Shown: positions 7,585 to 16,596, counted from the stretch's first letter. The stretch: DNA of 38,316 nucleotides from Sphingomonas sp. (GCA_017849555.1 JAFIGU010000068.1:1-38316), one strand, 5' to 3'. Numbers and translations are program-made. Notes: generated by a model from the sequence alone, not told the origin.

Positions 7585-8528
7585 ACCCGGCCCATCGCGA
7601 GGAACTTGGCACGACGCTCCTTGCGCAGCGCCTCTGGCGACAGCCCGACCAGTTCGCCCAGCGCATGATCGAGCGCATCACCCAATGCGGCGATCGCGCC
7701 CGTCGGCTGGCGGTGCGCGCCGCCGATCGGCTCGGGCACGATCGTGTCGATCACCCCCAGCGCCTTAAGATCCTGCGCGGTGACCTTCATCGCCTCCGCC
7801 GCCTCGGGCGCCTTGTCGGCGGTACGCCACAGGATCGAGGCGCAGCCCTCGGGCGAGATCACCGAATAGACCGCATGTTCGAACATCAGCACGCGATTGC
7901 CGCAGGCGAGCGCGACCGCGCCCCCCGAGCCGCCCTCGCCGACCACCGCCGCGACCATCGGCACGCCGAGCGCGAGGCTCGCCTCGGTCGAACGCGCGAT
8001 CGCCTCGGCCTGACCACGCTCCTCGGCCTGCAGCCCGGGAAAGGCACCCGACGTATCGACCAGCGTCAGCACCGGCAGCCCCGAACGGTCCGCCAGCTCC
8101 ATCAGCCGCACCGCCTTGCGATAGCCTTCGGGCTTGCCCATCCCGAAATTGTGGCGAAGCCGCGAGGCGGTATCGTCGCCCTTCTCATGCCCGATCACCA
8201 TCACGCGATGGCCGCGGAAAGTGGCAAAACCACCGAGAATCGCCTGATCGTCGGCGAAACCGCGATCGCCCGCCAAGGGCACGAACTCGCTGAACAGCCC
8301 GGCGATATAATCCTTGAAATGCGGCCGCTCGGGATGACGCGCGATCTGCGTCTTCTGCCACGCGGTGAGCCTGGCGAAGGTGTCGCGGAGCAATTTGTCG
8401 GATTTCGCCTGGAGCTTGGCGATCTCCGCGGAAAGATCGACACCACCATCGGCGCCCGTCTCGCGCAATTCGGCGATCCGCGCCTCAAGCTCGGCGATCG
8501 GCTTCTCGAAATCGAGGAAAGTCGGCAT
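7581..8528 (-). CDS. accA: Acetyl-CoA carboxylase carboxyltransferase subunit alpha
   Basis: The 315-residue alpha subunit transfers the carboxyl from biotin carrier protein to acetyl-CoA in the first step of fatty acid synthesis, working with AccD. It shows the N-terminal family motif [15 protein letters not shown], the Glu/Lys-rich helix, the crotonase-like core with IGHEKG and [13 protein letters not shown], and GEGGSGGA for the oxyanion region. Its length matches E. coli AccA (319). It lies 9 bases downstream of xerD on the same strand and overlaps the next small gene. Confidence 0.97.
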   Translation of the reverse strand: MPTFLDFEKPIAELEARIAELRETGADGGVDLSAEIAKLQAKSDKLLRDTFARLTAWQKTQIARHPERPHFKDYIAGLFSEFVPLAGDRGFADDQAILGGFATFRGHRVMVIGHEKGDDTASRLRHNFGMGKPEGYRKAVRLMELADRSGLPVLTLVDTSGAFPGLQAEERGQAEAIARSTEASLALGVPMVAAVVGEGGSGGAVALACGNRVLMFEHAVYSVISPEGCASILWRTADKAPEAAEAMKVTAQDLKALGVIDTIVPEPIGGAHRQPTGAIAALGDALDHALGELVGLSPEALRKERRAKFLAMGRV

Positions 8529-8537
8529 CCGGCTGCG

Positions 8538-9434
8538 CTAGGATGCCCGCTTCGCCACGTCAACGAGCGGATGGCGTTCATTGACCAGCTCGACCAGCCG
8601 GCGGCTGTCGACATGGGTATAGATTTCGGTCGTCGCGATATCGGCATGCCCCAGCATCGACTGGAGCGCGCGCAAGTCCGCCCCGCCCTCCAGCAAATGC
8701 GTGGCGAAGGCGTGGCGCAGGACGTGCGGGCTGATGCGATCGGGCGGAATCCCCGCCGCCGCCGCCAGCGCGCGGATCAGTTGATAGAGCCGCACCCGCG
8801 ACAGATGCCCCTTCCCCGACGGGAACAGGAACGCGCGGTCCGCCGCGACATGCTCGCGCCACAGCGCCACCGCGGCGCGCGCGCGATCGGACACCGGCAC
8901 CAGCCGCTCGCGCCCGCCCTTGCCGCGCAGGATCAGGAACGGCCGGTCGGGCTGGATCGCATTGCGCGGCAGCGAAACCAATTCGGTCGCGCGCAGGCCC
9001 GAGCCGTAGAGCAGCTCCAACAGCGCCGCCATCCGGCGATCGCTGGGATCGGGCGGGTCGCGCGCGAGCCGCTCGGCAATCGTCGCGAACAGGCGGTCGA
9101 TATCGGCATGCGACAGGGTTTTCGGCAACCCACGCTGAGTCCCCGGCCGGGGCAAAGCCTTGCCCGGATCGTCGCCGCGCAGCCCCTCGTCGACCAGAAA
9201 GGCGAAGAAGCGCCTCAGCGCCGCCGCCTTGCGCGCGACGCTGGCGCGCGACAGCGGCAGCCAGCTTTCGCCGAGCCGCGCCAGCGCCGCCTCGTCCGCG
9301 CTCGCCAGCGCACCGCCCAGTTCGCCGGACGCGAGCAGCAGATCGCTACGATAGGCCGCGATCGTGTTGCGCGCGGCGCCCGCCTGCGCCGCCATCATCT
9401 CGAGGAAGCGTTCGATCAGGGCGCGATCGCTCAT
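8538..9434 (-). CDS. xerD: Site-specific tyrosine recombinase XerD
   Basis: A 298-residue recombinase that resolves chromosome dimers at dif with XerC. An N-terminal SAM-like core-binding domain spans about 1-95. The catalytic residues are all visible: Arg148 (GSGLRATE), Lys172 (RGKGGRERLVP), His247 and Arg250 (HVLRH), His273 (LGHADIATT) and nucleophile Tyr282 (IYTH). XerD rather than XerC is chosen from the xerD/aroK/aroB neighbourhood seen in alphaproteobacteria. The ATG at 9432-9434 has a perfect AAGGAGG 5 bases upstream, lying inside a palindromic repeat. Starting further upstream would translate the repeat and is unlikely. Confidence 0.92.
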   Translation of the reverse strand: MSDRALIERFLEMMAAQAGAARNTIAAYRSDLLLASGELGGALASADEAALARLGESWLPLSRASVARKAAALRRFFAFLVDEGLRGDDPGKALPRPGTQRGLPKTLSHADIDRLFATIAERLARDPPDPSDRRMAALLELLYGSGLRATELVSLPRNAIQPDRPFLILRGKGGRERLVPVSDRARAAVALWREHVAADRAFLFPSGKGHLSRVRLYQLIRALAAAAGIPPDRISPHVLRHAFATHLLEGGADLRALQSMLGHADIATTEIYTHVDSRRLVELVNERHPLVDVAKRAS

Positions 9435-9435
9435 T

Positions 9436-9542
9436 CTCCCCTCCTTGGAAGGGAGGGGCTGGGGGTGGGTCGGCATGGGGAGCACCGATCCGCCTCCTCG
9501 CGGGTCCACCCGCCCCCAGCCCCTCCCTTCCAGGGAGGGGAG
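9436..9542. repeat. Palindromic repeat with 35-base arms
   Basis: The arms at 9436-9470 and 9508-9542 are inverted near-copies (CTCCCCTCCTTGGAAGGGAG ... and its complement ending CCTTCCAGGGAGGGGAG). Each arm itself contains a smaller palindrome (CCTTGGAAGG). The 37-base centre contains no gene. It occupies the space between the large exported-protein gene (stop 9573) and xerD (start 9434), both on the minus strand. Confidence 0.8.
9440..9446 (-). promoter_or_regulatory. Shine-Dalgarno of xerD inside a repeat arm
   Basis: The minus strand reads AAGGAGG then GGAGA then ATG. The anti-Shine-Dalgarno match is complete, and it is contributed by the outer end of the palindromic repeat at 9436-9542. 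It decides the xerD start. Because the repeat can fold back on itself, the site could be masked in the mRNA. Confidence 0.75.
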
Positions 9543-9572
9543 CAAGAAGGGGACCGCGTCGAAACCATCGCC

Positions 9573-11354
9573 CTAAATGCGCGTCAGCGCCTCGACCGCG
9601 ATCATCCGCGCCTCGGCATCGAGCCCGACGACGCGCAGCGCGGTGACGATGCGATAGAGCATGTCGGGCGGCACCCCGTGCCAGCTCGACGTCTGCATCC
9701 CGATCGCGGCGAGCAGCAGCACGGTCGCCGGCTGGCGATCGCGGGTCGCGCGGTCGAGCGCGCGGGTCCAGACATTGTCGGTGCCGATCTTCACGTCGAG
9801 CGCCTGCGCGCCGCGCTCGATATCGGCCGGCGACAGCCGCCCCAGCCCGGCGAGCCCGGCGAAGAACAATTGCTGCTTGCGCGCGCTGGCATAGCCCGAG
9901 ACCTGCCCGTACCCGACCCGCGTCGCCGCATCGGGATCGGCGAGCGCCAGCATCGCCCAGCCGTCGCTGCCCTGCGCCACGGTATCGCGCCAGCGCATCG
10001 CGGTGCGATCCATCCCGGCGGAAAGCATCGAGGCGACGATGCGATCAGCCTCGTCCTTGCCGTCGCCGGGGCGGACGCGCGCCGCGGCGCGCGCGGTGAG
10101 GATCAGCCGGGCATATTTGCCGTCGGGCGTCGTCCCGCCCTCCCACAATTGCCGCAGCGCGCCGAGCCGCGTCGCGACATCCGCGCCGGCATAAGCGCTG
10201 CGCAGATCGGCGGCGGTGGCGGAAAGCGCCGCCGGCATATCCTCCGCCGCGTCGATCGCGCCGTAGAGGTCGACCAACGCGAGGTTGGAGAGCACCCCCA
10301 TTGCCGCCGCGCGCTCGGCCGGGGCGACGCGATCGGCGAGCGGGATCGCCGGGGCCAGCGCGCGCCAGCCGGTCACCTGCGGCCCCACCGTATCGTAAAG
10401 CGAATCGGGCACCGCGATCCCGGTCGCGGTCGCCAACCCGAAGCGCCACACATTGAGCTGGACCACCGGGGTCCATTCGATCGTGATCGCCTGACGGCTG
10501 TCCGCGCCGGCGCCGACCACCTTCTGCGCGAGCTGCAGATCGATCCCGTCGGCGATATGCGCGCGGCGCGCCTGCGCGATCAGCGGCTGCGCCTCGCCCG
10601 GGTTGCCGACCAGCGCGGTGCACATCGCCTGCGCGAGCACCCAGCCGGGCTGGTTGTCGTCGCGCAGCGCCGCATCGGTCAGCGGGCACAATGCCCCCGG
10701 ATCGGCGGTCGCCAGCGCCGCGTTCATCCACACGTCGCGCAATTTGGGGCTGACGTTGGCGGTATCGACCGACTGGACCAGCGCGCGCGCCGAAACCGAT
10801 TCGCCCATCCGCAGCAACAGCCACGCGCGCTCGGCGGCGAAGTCCGCGCCGTTCAGCCCGTAAGGCGTGTCGACCTGCGACAGGAGCGCGCGGCGCAGCG
10901 CGATCGACAGCCAGCGCGATGGCAGCGGCGCCGACAGCCGCCGCATCAGAATCTCGAGATAGCGCCCGTCGGCATTGCCCCAGGCATTCGGTGCGAGGCC
11001 GCCCTCGGTGGTGCCGGTCGGGCCGACCAGCGACAGCGAGCGGCGCGCGAACGGCGGCATCTCATATTGCGCGAGCTGCGCGGCATCGGGGGTCGGGGTG
11101 GCGCTCGGCGTAGGCGCAGGCTCGCTGCTGTTGCCGAGCGCGAGCGACGGCAACGGCTGCACCGTCGGCGCGGCGGGCGCGGTCGAATTCGCCGCGGGCG
11201 TCTTGCCCGGCGCAGCGGCCGGCGGTGCCGGCGGCTCGTCGAAGCCGGGCGGCAGCAGGGATTCGGGGTTCTTGTTGCTCTGGGCGACCGCGGCCGCGGC
11301 CAGCGAGGCGGCGACCAGCGCCGCCGCCGCAACCTTAGCTCGCGAGATTGCCAA
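9573..11354 (-). CDS. Exported hypothetical protein, alpha-helical, 593 residues
   Basis: It begins MAISRAKVAAAALVAASLAA with a signal peptide to about 24 (AVA-QS), so it is exported. A Pro/Ala-rich low-complexity linker follows to about residue 85. The rest is Ala/Leu-rich and helical, resembling a tetratricopeptide-like superhelix (ALLSQVDTPYGLNGADFAAE, ESVSARALVQSVDTANVSP), with no catalytic motif that I recognise. The only suitable start is TTG at 11352-11354, overlapping the 45-residue gene by 20 bases. A periplasmic scaffold role is possible but unproven. It stands upstream of xerD with a repeat between them. Confidence 0.8.
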   Translation of the reverse strand: MAISRAKVAAAALVAASLAAAAVAQSNKNPESLLPPGFDEPPAPPAAAPGKTPAANSTAPAAPTVQPLPSLALGNSSEPAPTPSATPTPDAAQLAQYEMPPFARRSLSLVGPTGTTEGGLAPNAWGNADGRYLEILMRRLSAPLPSRWLSIALRRALLSQVDTPYGLNGADFAAERAWLLLRMGESVSARALVQSVDTANVSPKLRDVWMNAALATADPGALCPLTDAALRDDNQPGWVLAQAMCTALVGNPGEAQPLIAQARRAHIADGIDLQLAQKVVGAGADSRQAITIEWTPVVQLNVWRFGLATATGIAVPDSLYDTVGPQVTGWRALAPAIPLADRVAPAERAAAMGVLSNLALVDLYGAIDAAEDMPAALSATAADLRSAYAGADVATRLGALRQLWEGGTTPDGKYARLILTARAAARVRPGDGKDEADRIVASMLSAGMDRTAMRWRDTVAQGSDGWAMLALADPDAATRVGYGQVSGYASARKQQLFFAGLAGLGRLSPADIERGAQALDVKIGTDNVWTRALDRATRDRQPATVLLLAAIGMQTSSWHGVPPDMLYRIVTALRVVGLDAEARMIAVEALTRI

Positions 11355-11472
11355 GCTCGACCGCCTTTTCGATCCGCGTCACCGGCTTTTCAGTCGCGCG
11401 ACCTGCAAAGAAAAACAGCGCACCGACTATGATCACCAGCAGCACCACCAGCGAGACGACCAAACGCGACAT
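11335..11472 (-). CDS. 45-residue single-pass membrane protein
   Basis: It starts at ATG 11470-11472 after AGGATAGGTGTG, with one hydrophobic segment at residues 4-22 (LVVSLVVLLVIIVGALFFF) and a short polar tail (GRATEKPVTRIEKAVELGNLAS). It overlaps the next gene by 20 bases, so the two are probably co-translated. It may anchor or assist the exported protein. No family is recognised. Confidence 0.65.
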   Translation of the reverse strand: MSRLVVSLVVLLVIIVGALFFFAGRATEKPVTRIEKAVELGNLAS

Positions 11473-11567
11473 CACACCTATCCTGTCCGACGCCATCCCA
11501 GAGCCACATCCCTTGATACGCAAAGTTTATGGTCACGGCGTCGCTGCGCTGTATAGCCCGGCTGACG

Positions 11568-12110
11568 ATGTTGCAAAGCCCCGAGCCCGCTTCTCCGATC
11601 TGGACCGGTCAGCCGATCGTGCTGATCGGGCTGATGGGCGCGGGCAAATCGACCGTGGGGCGGCGGCTGGCGACGCGGCTCGGCGTCCCCTTCGTCGATG
11701 CCGATACCGAGATCGAGCAGGCGGCGGGGATGACGATCGCCGAGATCTTCGCGGCCTATGGCGAACAATATTTCCGCGATGGCGAGCGGCGAGTGATCGC
11801 GCGGCTGATGGACGGATCGCCCAAGGTGATCGCGACCGGCGGCGGCGCGTTCGTCAACGAGGAGACGCGCGCATTGATCCTCGCCGAGGCGCTGGCGATC
11901 TGGCTCGATGCCTCGATCGACGTGCTGGTCGAGCGGGTGCGCAAGCGCGGCCACCGCCCATTGCTGGTCGGCAAGGACCCGGCGAAGGTGCTTCGCGAGC
12001 TGGCGGCGGTGCGCAACCCGCTCTACGCGCAGGCGCCGATTCGCGTGCCGAGCAACAACGTGCCGCACGACATGACGGTGAAGGCGATTTTGGAGGCGAT
12101 CGGCAAGTGA
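11568..12110 (+). CDS. aroK: Shikimate kinase
   Basis: A 180-residue kinase that phosphorylates shikimate at O3 in chorismate synthesis. It shows Walker A GLMGAGKS (21-28), the DADTEIE motif (D44, D46) contacting magnesium and shikimate, the FRDGERRVI motif, and the shikimate-binding GGGAF (about 91-95). The ATG at 11568 is chosen over one at 11529, because a TATAGC element (11552-11557) lies between them and the extra residues are not family-like. The stop overlaps the aroB start as GTGA. Confidence 0.94.
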   Translation: MLQSPEPASPIWTGQPIVLIGLMGAGKSTVGRRLATRLGVPFVDADTEIEQAAGMTIAEIFAAYGEQYFRDGERRVIARLMDGSPKVIATGGGAFVNEETRALILAEALAIWLDASIDVLVERVRKRGHRPLLVGKDPAKVLRELAAVRNPLYAQAPIRVPSNNVPHDMTVKAILEAIGK

Positions 12111-13204
12111 GCGTGGTGAAGGTCGAGCTGGGTGCGCGCAGCTATCCGGTGATCATCGAATCCGGCCTGCTCGGCCGCGCCGGCGGGCATCTCGCGCCGC
12201 TCGCCCGCGGGCGGCCGATCGTGATCGTCGCCGATGCCAATGTCTCGGCCCATCTCGAAACGCTGCGCGCCGCGCTCGACGCGGCGGGGGTGGCGAGCGA
12301 GCCGATCGTGCTGCCGGCGGGCGAAGGGTCGAAAAGCTGGGCGACGCTCGAGGCGCTGACCGACCGGCTGCTCGATCTCGGCGTGGAGCGCGGCGATCAT
12401 GTCGTGGCTTTGGGCGGCGGGGTGATCGGCGATCTGGTCGGCTTCGCCACCGCGATCCTCAAGCGCGGTTGCGGGTTCGTCCAGGTGCCGACGACCTTGC
12501 TCGCGCAGGTCGATTCGTCGGTCGGCGGCAAGACCGGGATCAACGCGCGCGCGGGCAAGAATCTCGTCGGCGCCTTCCACCAGCCCAAAATGGTGCTGAT
12601 CGATCCCGACGTGCTCGATACCCTCCCGCCGCGCCAGCTCCGCGCCGGCTATGCCGAGGTGGTCAAATACGGGCTGATCGACGACGCGGATTTCTTCGCC
12701 TGGTGCGAGGCGAACGGCGCCAAACTGCTCGCCGGCGACGCGGCGGCGCGGACGCACGCGATCGCTTATTCGGTCGCCGCCAAGGCGCGGATCGTCGGCG
12801 ACGACGAATTCGAGACCTCGGGGCGGCGCGCGTTGCTCAATCTCGGTCATACCTTCGGCCACGCGCTCGAAGCCGAGGCGGGTTTCTCCGACCGGCTGCT
12901 CCACGGCGAGGCGGTGGCGGCGGGGTGCGCGCTGGCGTTCGGTTTCTCCGCCGCGCAGGGGCTGTGCGATGCGGCCGACGCGGCGCGGGTCGCAGCGCAT
13001 TGGCGCGAGAGCGGGCTGCCCGACGGGCTGACGGCGGCGGGGATCGATGCCCCGGCGTCGCGGCTGGTCGAGCATATGCGCCACGACAAAAAGGCCAGCG
13101 CTGGACGGATTCCTTTCCTCCTCGCGCGCGGGATCGGGCAGACGTATCTCGACCGCGATGTCGATCTGCGGGCGGTTGAGGCTTTTTTGGGGGCAGCGGG
13201 CTGA
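12107..13204 (+). CDS. aroB: 3-dehydroquinate synthase
   Basis: A 365-residue NAD- and metal-dependent enzyme that turns DAHP into 3-dehydroquinate, the second step of the shikimate pathway. It shows the NAD-binding [11 protein letters not shown], the active-site segment [19 protein letters not shown], the metal-binding Glu in [10 protein letters not shown], and His residues in [11 protein letters not shown] and [10 protein letters not shown]. It starts at GTG 12107-12109, overlapping the aroK stop. With aroK it forms a two-gene operon divergent from the xerD side. Confidence 0.96.
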   Translation: MSVVKVELGARSYPVIIESGLLGRAGGHLAPLARGRPIVIVADANVSAHLETLRAALDAAGVASEPIVLPAGEGSKSWATLEALTDRLLDLGVERGDHVVALGGGVIGDLVGFATAILKRGCGFVQVPTTLLAQVDSSVGGKTGINARAGKNLVGAFHQPKMVLIDPDVLDTLPPRQLRAGYAEVVKYGLIDDADFFAWCEANGAKLLAGDAAARTHAIAYSVAAKARIVGDDEFETSGRRALLNLGHTFGHALEAEAGFSDRLLHGEAVAAGCALAFGFSAAQGLCDAADAARVAAHWRESGLPDGLTAAGIDAPASRLVEHMRHDKKASAGRIPFLLARGIGQTYLDRDVDLRAVEAFLGAAG

Positions 13205-13286
13205 GGTTCGGCCTTCCGTCACCCGGTTTTCGCGAGGATGGCGGAATTACAAACGACTGCGACGCCGCTTCGGCGATCTTGGATAG

Positions 13287-13492
13287 TTAGCTGTCATTGC
13301 GCGGACGGGTCTGCAACCGCCATTTGAGCCATCCGAGCGCTAAGCCGATCGGTATCGACACCACCACAAGCAGACCAAGCGATAACAGCGTCGACCACCC
13401 TTGCTGCTTCGCAATGCAAGAAACAGGAGGGTAAGTACAACTCCCAGCACGTTGAAGCCGTAGTCATAGCGATCGGGTCGGCGTCTCGACAT
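13287..13492 (-). pseudogene. Frameshifted remnant of a small membrane protein
   Basis: Between the aroB and DUF423 genes two minus-strand frames carry parts that look like one protein. From the ATG at 13492 one frame reads MSRRRPDRYDYGFN, then a hydrophobic stretch (VLGVVLTLLFLAL). A second frame, open from 13463 to a TAA at 13287, reads GWSTLLSLGLLVVVSIPIGL then ALGWLKWRLQTRP. Adding one base or removing two would join them into about 68 residues with one or two membrane segments. The C-terminal frame has no start of its own. A real loss, a sequencing error or a chance pair are all possible. The remaining part, 13205-13286, shows nothing else. Confidence 0.4.
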
Positions 13493-13514
13493 CGGAGGCA
13501 GCCAACAGGCACTC

Positions 13515-13847
13515 CTACCCCCGCAGCCCACCCCAAGCGAACCACAGCCACCCCGCGATCAGCAGCGCCCCGCCGATCGGCGTCACCGCGCCCAGCCAGC
13601 GCGGTGCGCCCAATGCCATCAGGTAGAGCGTCAGCGCGAACACCGCGCCGCCCGCGATGAACAGCCACGCCGGCCCGCGCGCGTCGAAGCGCAGCGCGAC
13701 CAGCGCCGCGATCGCGTGGATCAGCTGGTAATGCGCCCCGGTCTTGAGCCATTCGGCCGCCGCGCCGCTCGCGCCATGCGCACCGAACGCCCCCGCCGCG
13801 ACCGCCAGCGCGCCCGACACACCGGCAAACAGGATCAGCAGGTTCAT
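13515..13847 (-). CDS. DUF423 domain membrane protein
   Basis: A 110-residue integral membrane protein with four predicted helices. The DUF423 (YgdD-like) pattern is clear: N-terminal helix, AAGAFGAHG, the loop WLKTGAHYQLIHAIAALV, then LMALGAPRWLGAVTPIGGA. Function is not known. I chose ATG 13845-13847 with GGTGA four bases upstream; an ATG at 13857-13859 would add four residues and overlap the antiporter stop. It lies at the end of the radA-cvpA-antiporter run. Confidence 0.88.
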   Translation of the reverse strand: MNLLILFAGVSGALAVAAGAFGAHGASGAAAEWLKTGAHYQLIHAIAALVALRFDARGPAWLFIAGGAVFALTLYLMALGAPRWLGAVTPIGGALLIAGWLWFAWGGLRG

Positions 13848-13851
13848 ATCG

Positions 13852-15612
13852 TCACCCATCTCCCCACGGCACTTGCTGCGCGGTGAGCGCGCGGGCGGCG
13901 CGGACATCGCCGGCCTCGATCTGGATGCGCAGCCGTTCCTTGTCGCGCGCGCGATACATATCCTCGGCGCGGTCGATATCGCTCTTGTCGACGCCGAGCC
14001 CGTCGAGCGCCAGCCGCGCCATCTTCACCGCGGATTCGAGCACCTCGCGCACGACGAACGACGCCGGCCCGTTCTTGAGCTTGACCAGCGCGCGCCGATC
14101 ATAGGCGCGGACGTAGATGGCGGCATTGGGGAAGGCCTCGTGCACCCCTTCCAGGATATCCGGGGTGATCTGATCGCCGTCGATGCAGAACATGATCAGT
14201 TCCGCCTCCGCCGCGCCGGCCTGGCGCAGTACGTCGATGCGCGTGCCGTCGCCATAATAGACCTTCGCGCCGAATTCGCCCGCGACGTCGATCATCTCGA
14301 TATCGGTGTCGATCAAGGTGACAGGAATATCGCTCGCCAGCAGGATCTGCCCCACCGTCTGCCCGAACCGGCCGTAGCCGACGACCAGCGCATTGGCGCC
14401 GTCGTCCTGCGGCCCGTCGCGCTCCTCCGCCTCGGTCACCGGCTGTTCGCGCAGCCGCCGCGTCGCCATCATCAGGAACGGCGTGGTCGCCATCGATAAA
14501 GTGACGATCGCGCCGAACAGCGAGGCCGCCTCGGGGGCGACGAGCTGGGCGTTGCTCGCCTGCGCGAACAATACGAAGCCGAATTCGCCCCCTTGGCTGA
14601 GCAGCACGCCAAGCCCCAAAGCCGAGCGCCACGTCATGCGGAAAGCGAGCCCGATCAGCGTGATCACCCCGGCCTTGGTGGCGATCAGCGCCAGCGCCAT
14701 CACCGCGACGAACAATGGCCGCTCGGCGATCGCGTGAAGATTGAGCGTCATCCCGATCGTCAGGAAGAACAGCCCGAGCAGGATCGAGCGAAACGGCTCG
14801 ACGTCCGCTTCCAATTCGTGGCGATACGGGCTGTCGGCGAGCATCACCCCCGCGACGAACGCGCCGAGCGCGGTCGACAGCCCCAGCGCCTGCATCAGCG
14901 CCGCGCTGGCGATGACGGTGAACAGCGCCGCGAACACGAACATCTCGCGCTCGCCCATATTGCCGATCCCGCGGAACAGCGGCCGCAGCACGAAGCGCCC
15001 CGCCGCGATCAGCCCGGCGATCGCCGCGACCGTATAGATCACCAGCAGCCACCCCGGCGGCCCCGCAGTATCGGCCGGGTTGCGGCTCATCGCGGCGATG
15101 ATCGTGATCATCGGGATGATCGACAGATCCTGGAACAGCAGGATCGAGAAGGCGCGCTCGCCGAACGGGGTGCGCAGCCGCCCCGCCGATTGCAGCATCG
15201 GCAGCACCTGCGCGGTCGACGACAAAGCCAGCGGCAGCCCCAGCGCGAGCGCTGCCTGTAGCGAGAAACCCGCGAAGCCCCAGATGATCCCCGCGATCGC
15301 CAGCCCGCAGACGGTGACCTGGATCAGGCCGAGCCCGAAGATATCCTCTTTCAGCCGCCACAGCCGCGCCGGATTGAGCTCCAGCCCGACGACGAACAGC
15401 AGCAAGGTGATGCCGAGTTCGGCGACCCCCATCTTGCTGTCGGCATCGCCGACCAGCCCGAGCAATTGCGGCCCGACCACCGCCCCCGCGACGAGATAAC
15501 CCAGCGTCGCGCCCAGCCGGAGCCGGCGGAACAGCAGGACGAAGGCGAGCCCCGCGCCGAGCAGGATGAACCCGTCGCGCAGCAGCGATGAGGCGGTGCC
15601 GGTATCATGCAT
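13852..15612 (-). CDS. CPA2-family monovalent cation:proton antiporter (KefB/KefC type)
   Basis: A 586-residue inner-membrane transporter. About twelve hydrophobic helices fill residues 8-385 (Na_H_Exchanger domain), including the conserved ALSSTAQVLPML region and FFLTIGM. A cytosolic TrkA-N/RCK nucleotide-binding domain follows from about 400 (ALVVGYGRFGQTVGQIL, then LIDTD), ending in a charged tail. Such proteins exchange K+ or Na+ for H+, in KefB/C under glutathione-adduct control; no ancillary KefF/G is adjacent. The start overlaps the NifU-like stop by 8 bases. Confidence 0.92.
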   Translation of the reverse strand: MHDTGTASSLLRDGFILLGAGLAFVLLFRRLRLGATLGYLVAGAVVGPQLLGLVGDADSKMGVAELGITLLLFVVGLELNPARLWRLKEDIFGLGLIQVTVCGLAIAGIIWGFAGFSLQAALALGLPLALSSTAQVLPMLQSAGRLRTPFGERAFSILLFQDLSIIPMITIIAAMSRNPADTAGPPGWLLVIYTVAAIAGLIAAGRFVLRPLFRGIGNMGEREMFVFAALFTVIASAALMQALGLSTALGAFVAGVMLADSPYRHELEADVEPFRSILLGLFFLTIGMTLNLHAIAERPLFVAVMALALIATKAGVITLIGLAFRMTWRSALGLGVLLSQGGEFGFVLFAQASNAQLVAPEAASLFGAIVTLSMATTPFLMMATRRLREQPVTEAEERDGPQDDGANALVVGYGRFGQTVGQILLASDIPVTLIDTDIEMIDVAGEFGAKVYYGDGTRIDVLRQAGAAEAELIMFCIDGDQITPDILEGVHEAFPNAAIYVRAYDRRALVKLKNGPASFVVREVLESAVKMARLALDGLGVDKSDIDRAEDMYRARDKERLRIQIEAGDVRAARALTAQQVPWGDG

Positions 15613-16039
15613 CGGTCAGAGCCCTCCGCGCTTCGGCCGCCGCTTCGGCCGCCGCCTCGAACGCGAGGCGAATCGAGGGATGACGCGCCGGATGCGCCAG
15701 CGCCGGTGTGAACACGTCGATCCCGGGCCAGTCGGGCATCGGCCCCTCGCCCGCCAGCCACGCAGCGAGCGCATCGCGTGCGGCGGCGAGCGCGTCCGGC
15801 GTCCGCCCGACGACATGCGCCGCGAGCAAGGCCGCCGAGGCCTGCCCCAGGGCGCAGGCGCGGGCGAGCATGCCGATCTCGGCCACCCGTCCGTCCGCCG
15901 CGAGATTGACGTCCACCGTCACCCGGCTGCCGCAGATCGGCGAGCGTTTCTCGCGCGTCGCCATCGGCGCCGCGAGCCGGCGATCGGGCACCTCGGTCGT
16001 CAGCCGCAGGATATGCTCATTGTAGAGCGGCGCGGTCAT
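15605..16039 (-). CDS. NifU/IscU N-terminal-like Fe-S scaffold protein
   Basis: A 144-residue protein of the NifU_N fold. It starts LYNEHILRLT, like IscU/SufU, and has Cys36 in SPICGSRV and Cys62 in ACALGQASA. The third cluster cysteine of IscU/SufU, expected in the C-terminal helix, is missing; the place reads HPARHPSIRLAFEA. It may therefore hold a cluster with another ligand or be a non-scaffold relative. It overlaps cvpA upstream as ATGA and the antiporter downstream by 8 bases. Confidence 0.85.
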   Translation of the reverse strand: MTAPLYNEHILRLTTEVPDRRLAAPMATREKRSPICGSRVTVDVNLAADGRVAEIGMLARACALGQASAALLAAHVVGRTPDALAAARDALAAWLAGEGPMPDWPGIDVFTPALAHPARHPSIRLAFEAAAEAAAEARRALTDA

Positions 16040-16596
16040 GACGTCGCGTCGCTATTGTTGTCGGCCGCGGGGAAATGCGATCCGAACACCGCCTGCCCGC
16101 GCCGTCGCCGGTCGACGAAATCGGCGATGCTCGCGCTCGTCGCATTGAGCAACGGATAGGTGCGCGCCTGCATCAGCCACGCCGGGCGCATCTTCGGCCC
16201 GCCGTCGATCGTATCGAGCACCAGCACGAGCAGCAGGAAGACGAGGCTCGACAGGATCAGCCCCTTGAGCGCGCCGAAGCCGAAGCCGAGCGCGCGATCG
16301 ACCGGGCCGATCACGGAGGTGCGCACCCGCGTGCCGATCGCATTCGCCACCAGCCGGCCGAGGAAATAGGTGATGCCCCCAATTACCGCGAACGCCAGCA
16401 CCGCGGCGCCGGAGGGGGTGCCGATCGTCCCCGTCAGGATCTTCGCCATCGGCAGATGGAACATCTTGAGCGCGAAGATCATCGCCACCCAGGCGAACAG
16501 CGCCAGCACCTCGGTGACGAAACCGCGCTTGATCCCCAGCAGGGCGCTTCCCCCCACCACCAGCAGGACCATGATGTCGATTCCGTTGAGGTTCAT
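16036..16596 (-). CDS. cvpA: CvpA family membrane protein
   Basis: A 186-residue inner-membrane protein with four helices in the first 125 residues (IDIMVLLVVGGSALLGI, VLALFAWVAMIFALKMF, AVLAFAVIGGITYFLG, LGFGFGALKGLILSSLVFLL) and the family motifs RGF and LGFGFGALKG. CvpA is needed for colicin V production in E. coli and for envelope tolerance more widely. The ATG is at 16594-16596; longer frames enter the radA region. It follows radA by 37 bases and overlaps the NifU-like gene as ATGA. Confidence 0.9.
   Translation of the reverse strand: MNLNGIDIMVLLVVGGSALLGIKRGFVTEVLALFAWVAMIFALKMFHLPMAKILTGTIGTPSGAAVLAFAVIGGITYFLGRLVANAIGTRVRTSVIGPVDRALGFGFGALKGLILSSLVFLLLVLVLDTIDGGPKMRPAWLMQARTYPLLNATSASIADFVDRRRRGQAVFGSHFPAADNNSDATS

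Noticed and set aside
7548..11432. Very long plus-strand open frame (1294 residues)
   Set aside because: It lies antisense to accA, xerD and the exported protein, is Arg/Gln/His-rich without fold motifs, and is a usual by-product of high GC.
11348..12106. N-terminal extension of aroB in the same frame across aroK
   Set aside because: AroK on the other frame has Walker A and shikimate motifs; AroB has its proper N terminus at GTG 12107.
13515..13907. Longer DUF423 start at 13907
   Set aside because: The added residues overlap the antiporter coding end and are Arg/Ser-rich, unlike the hydrophobic DUF423 N terminus.
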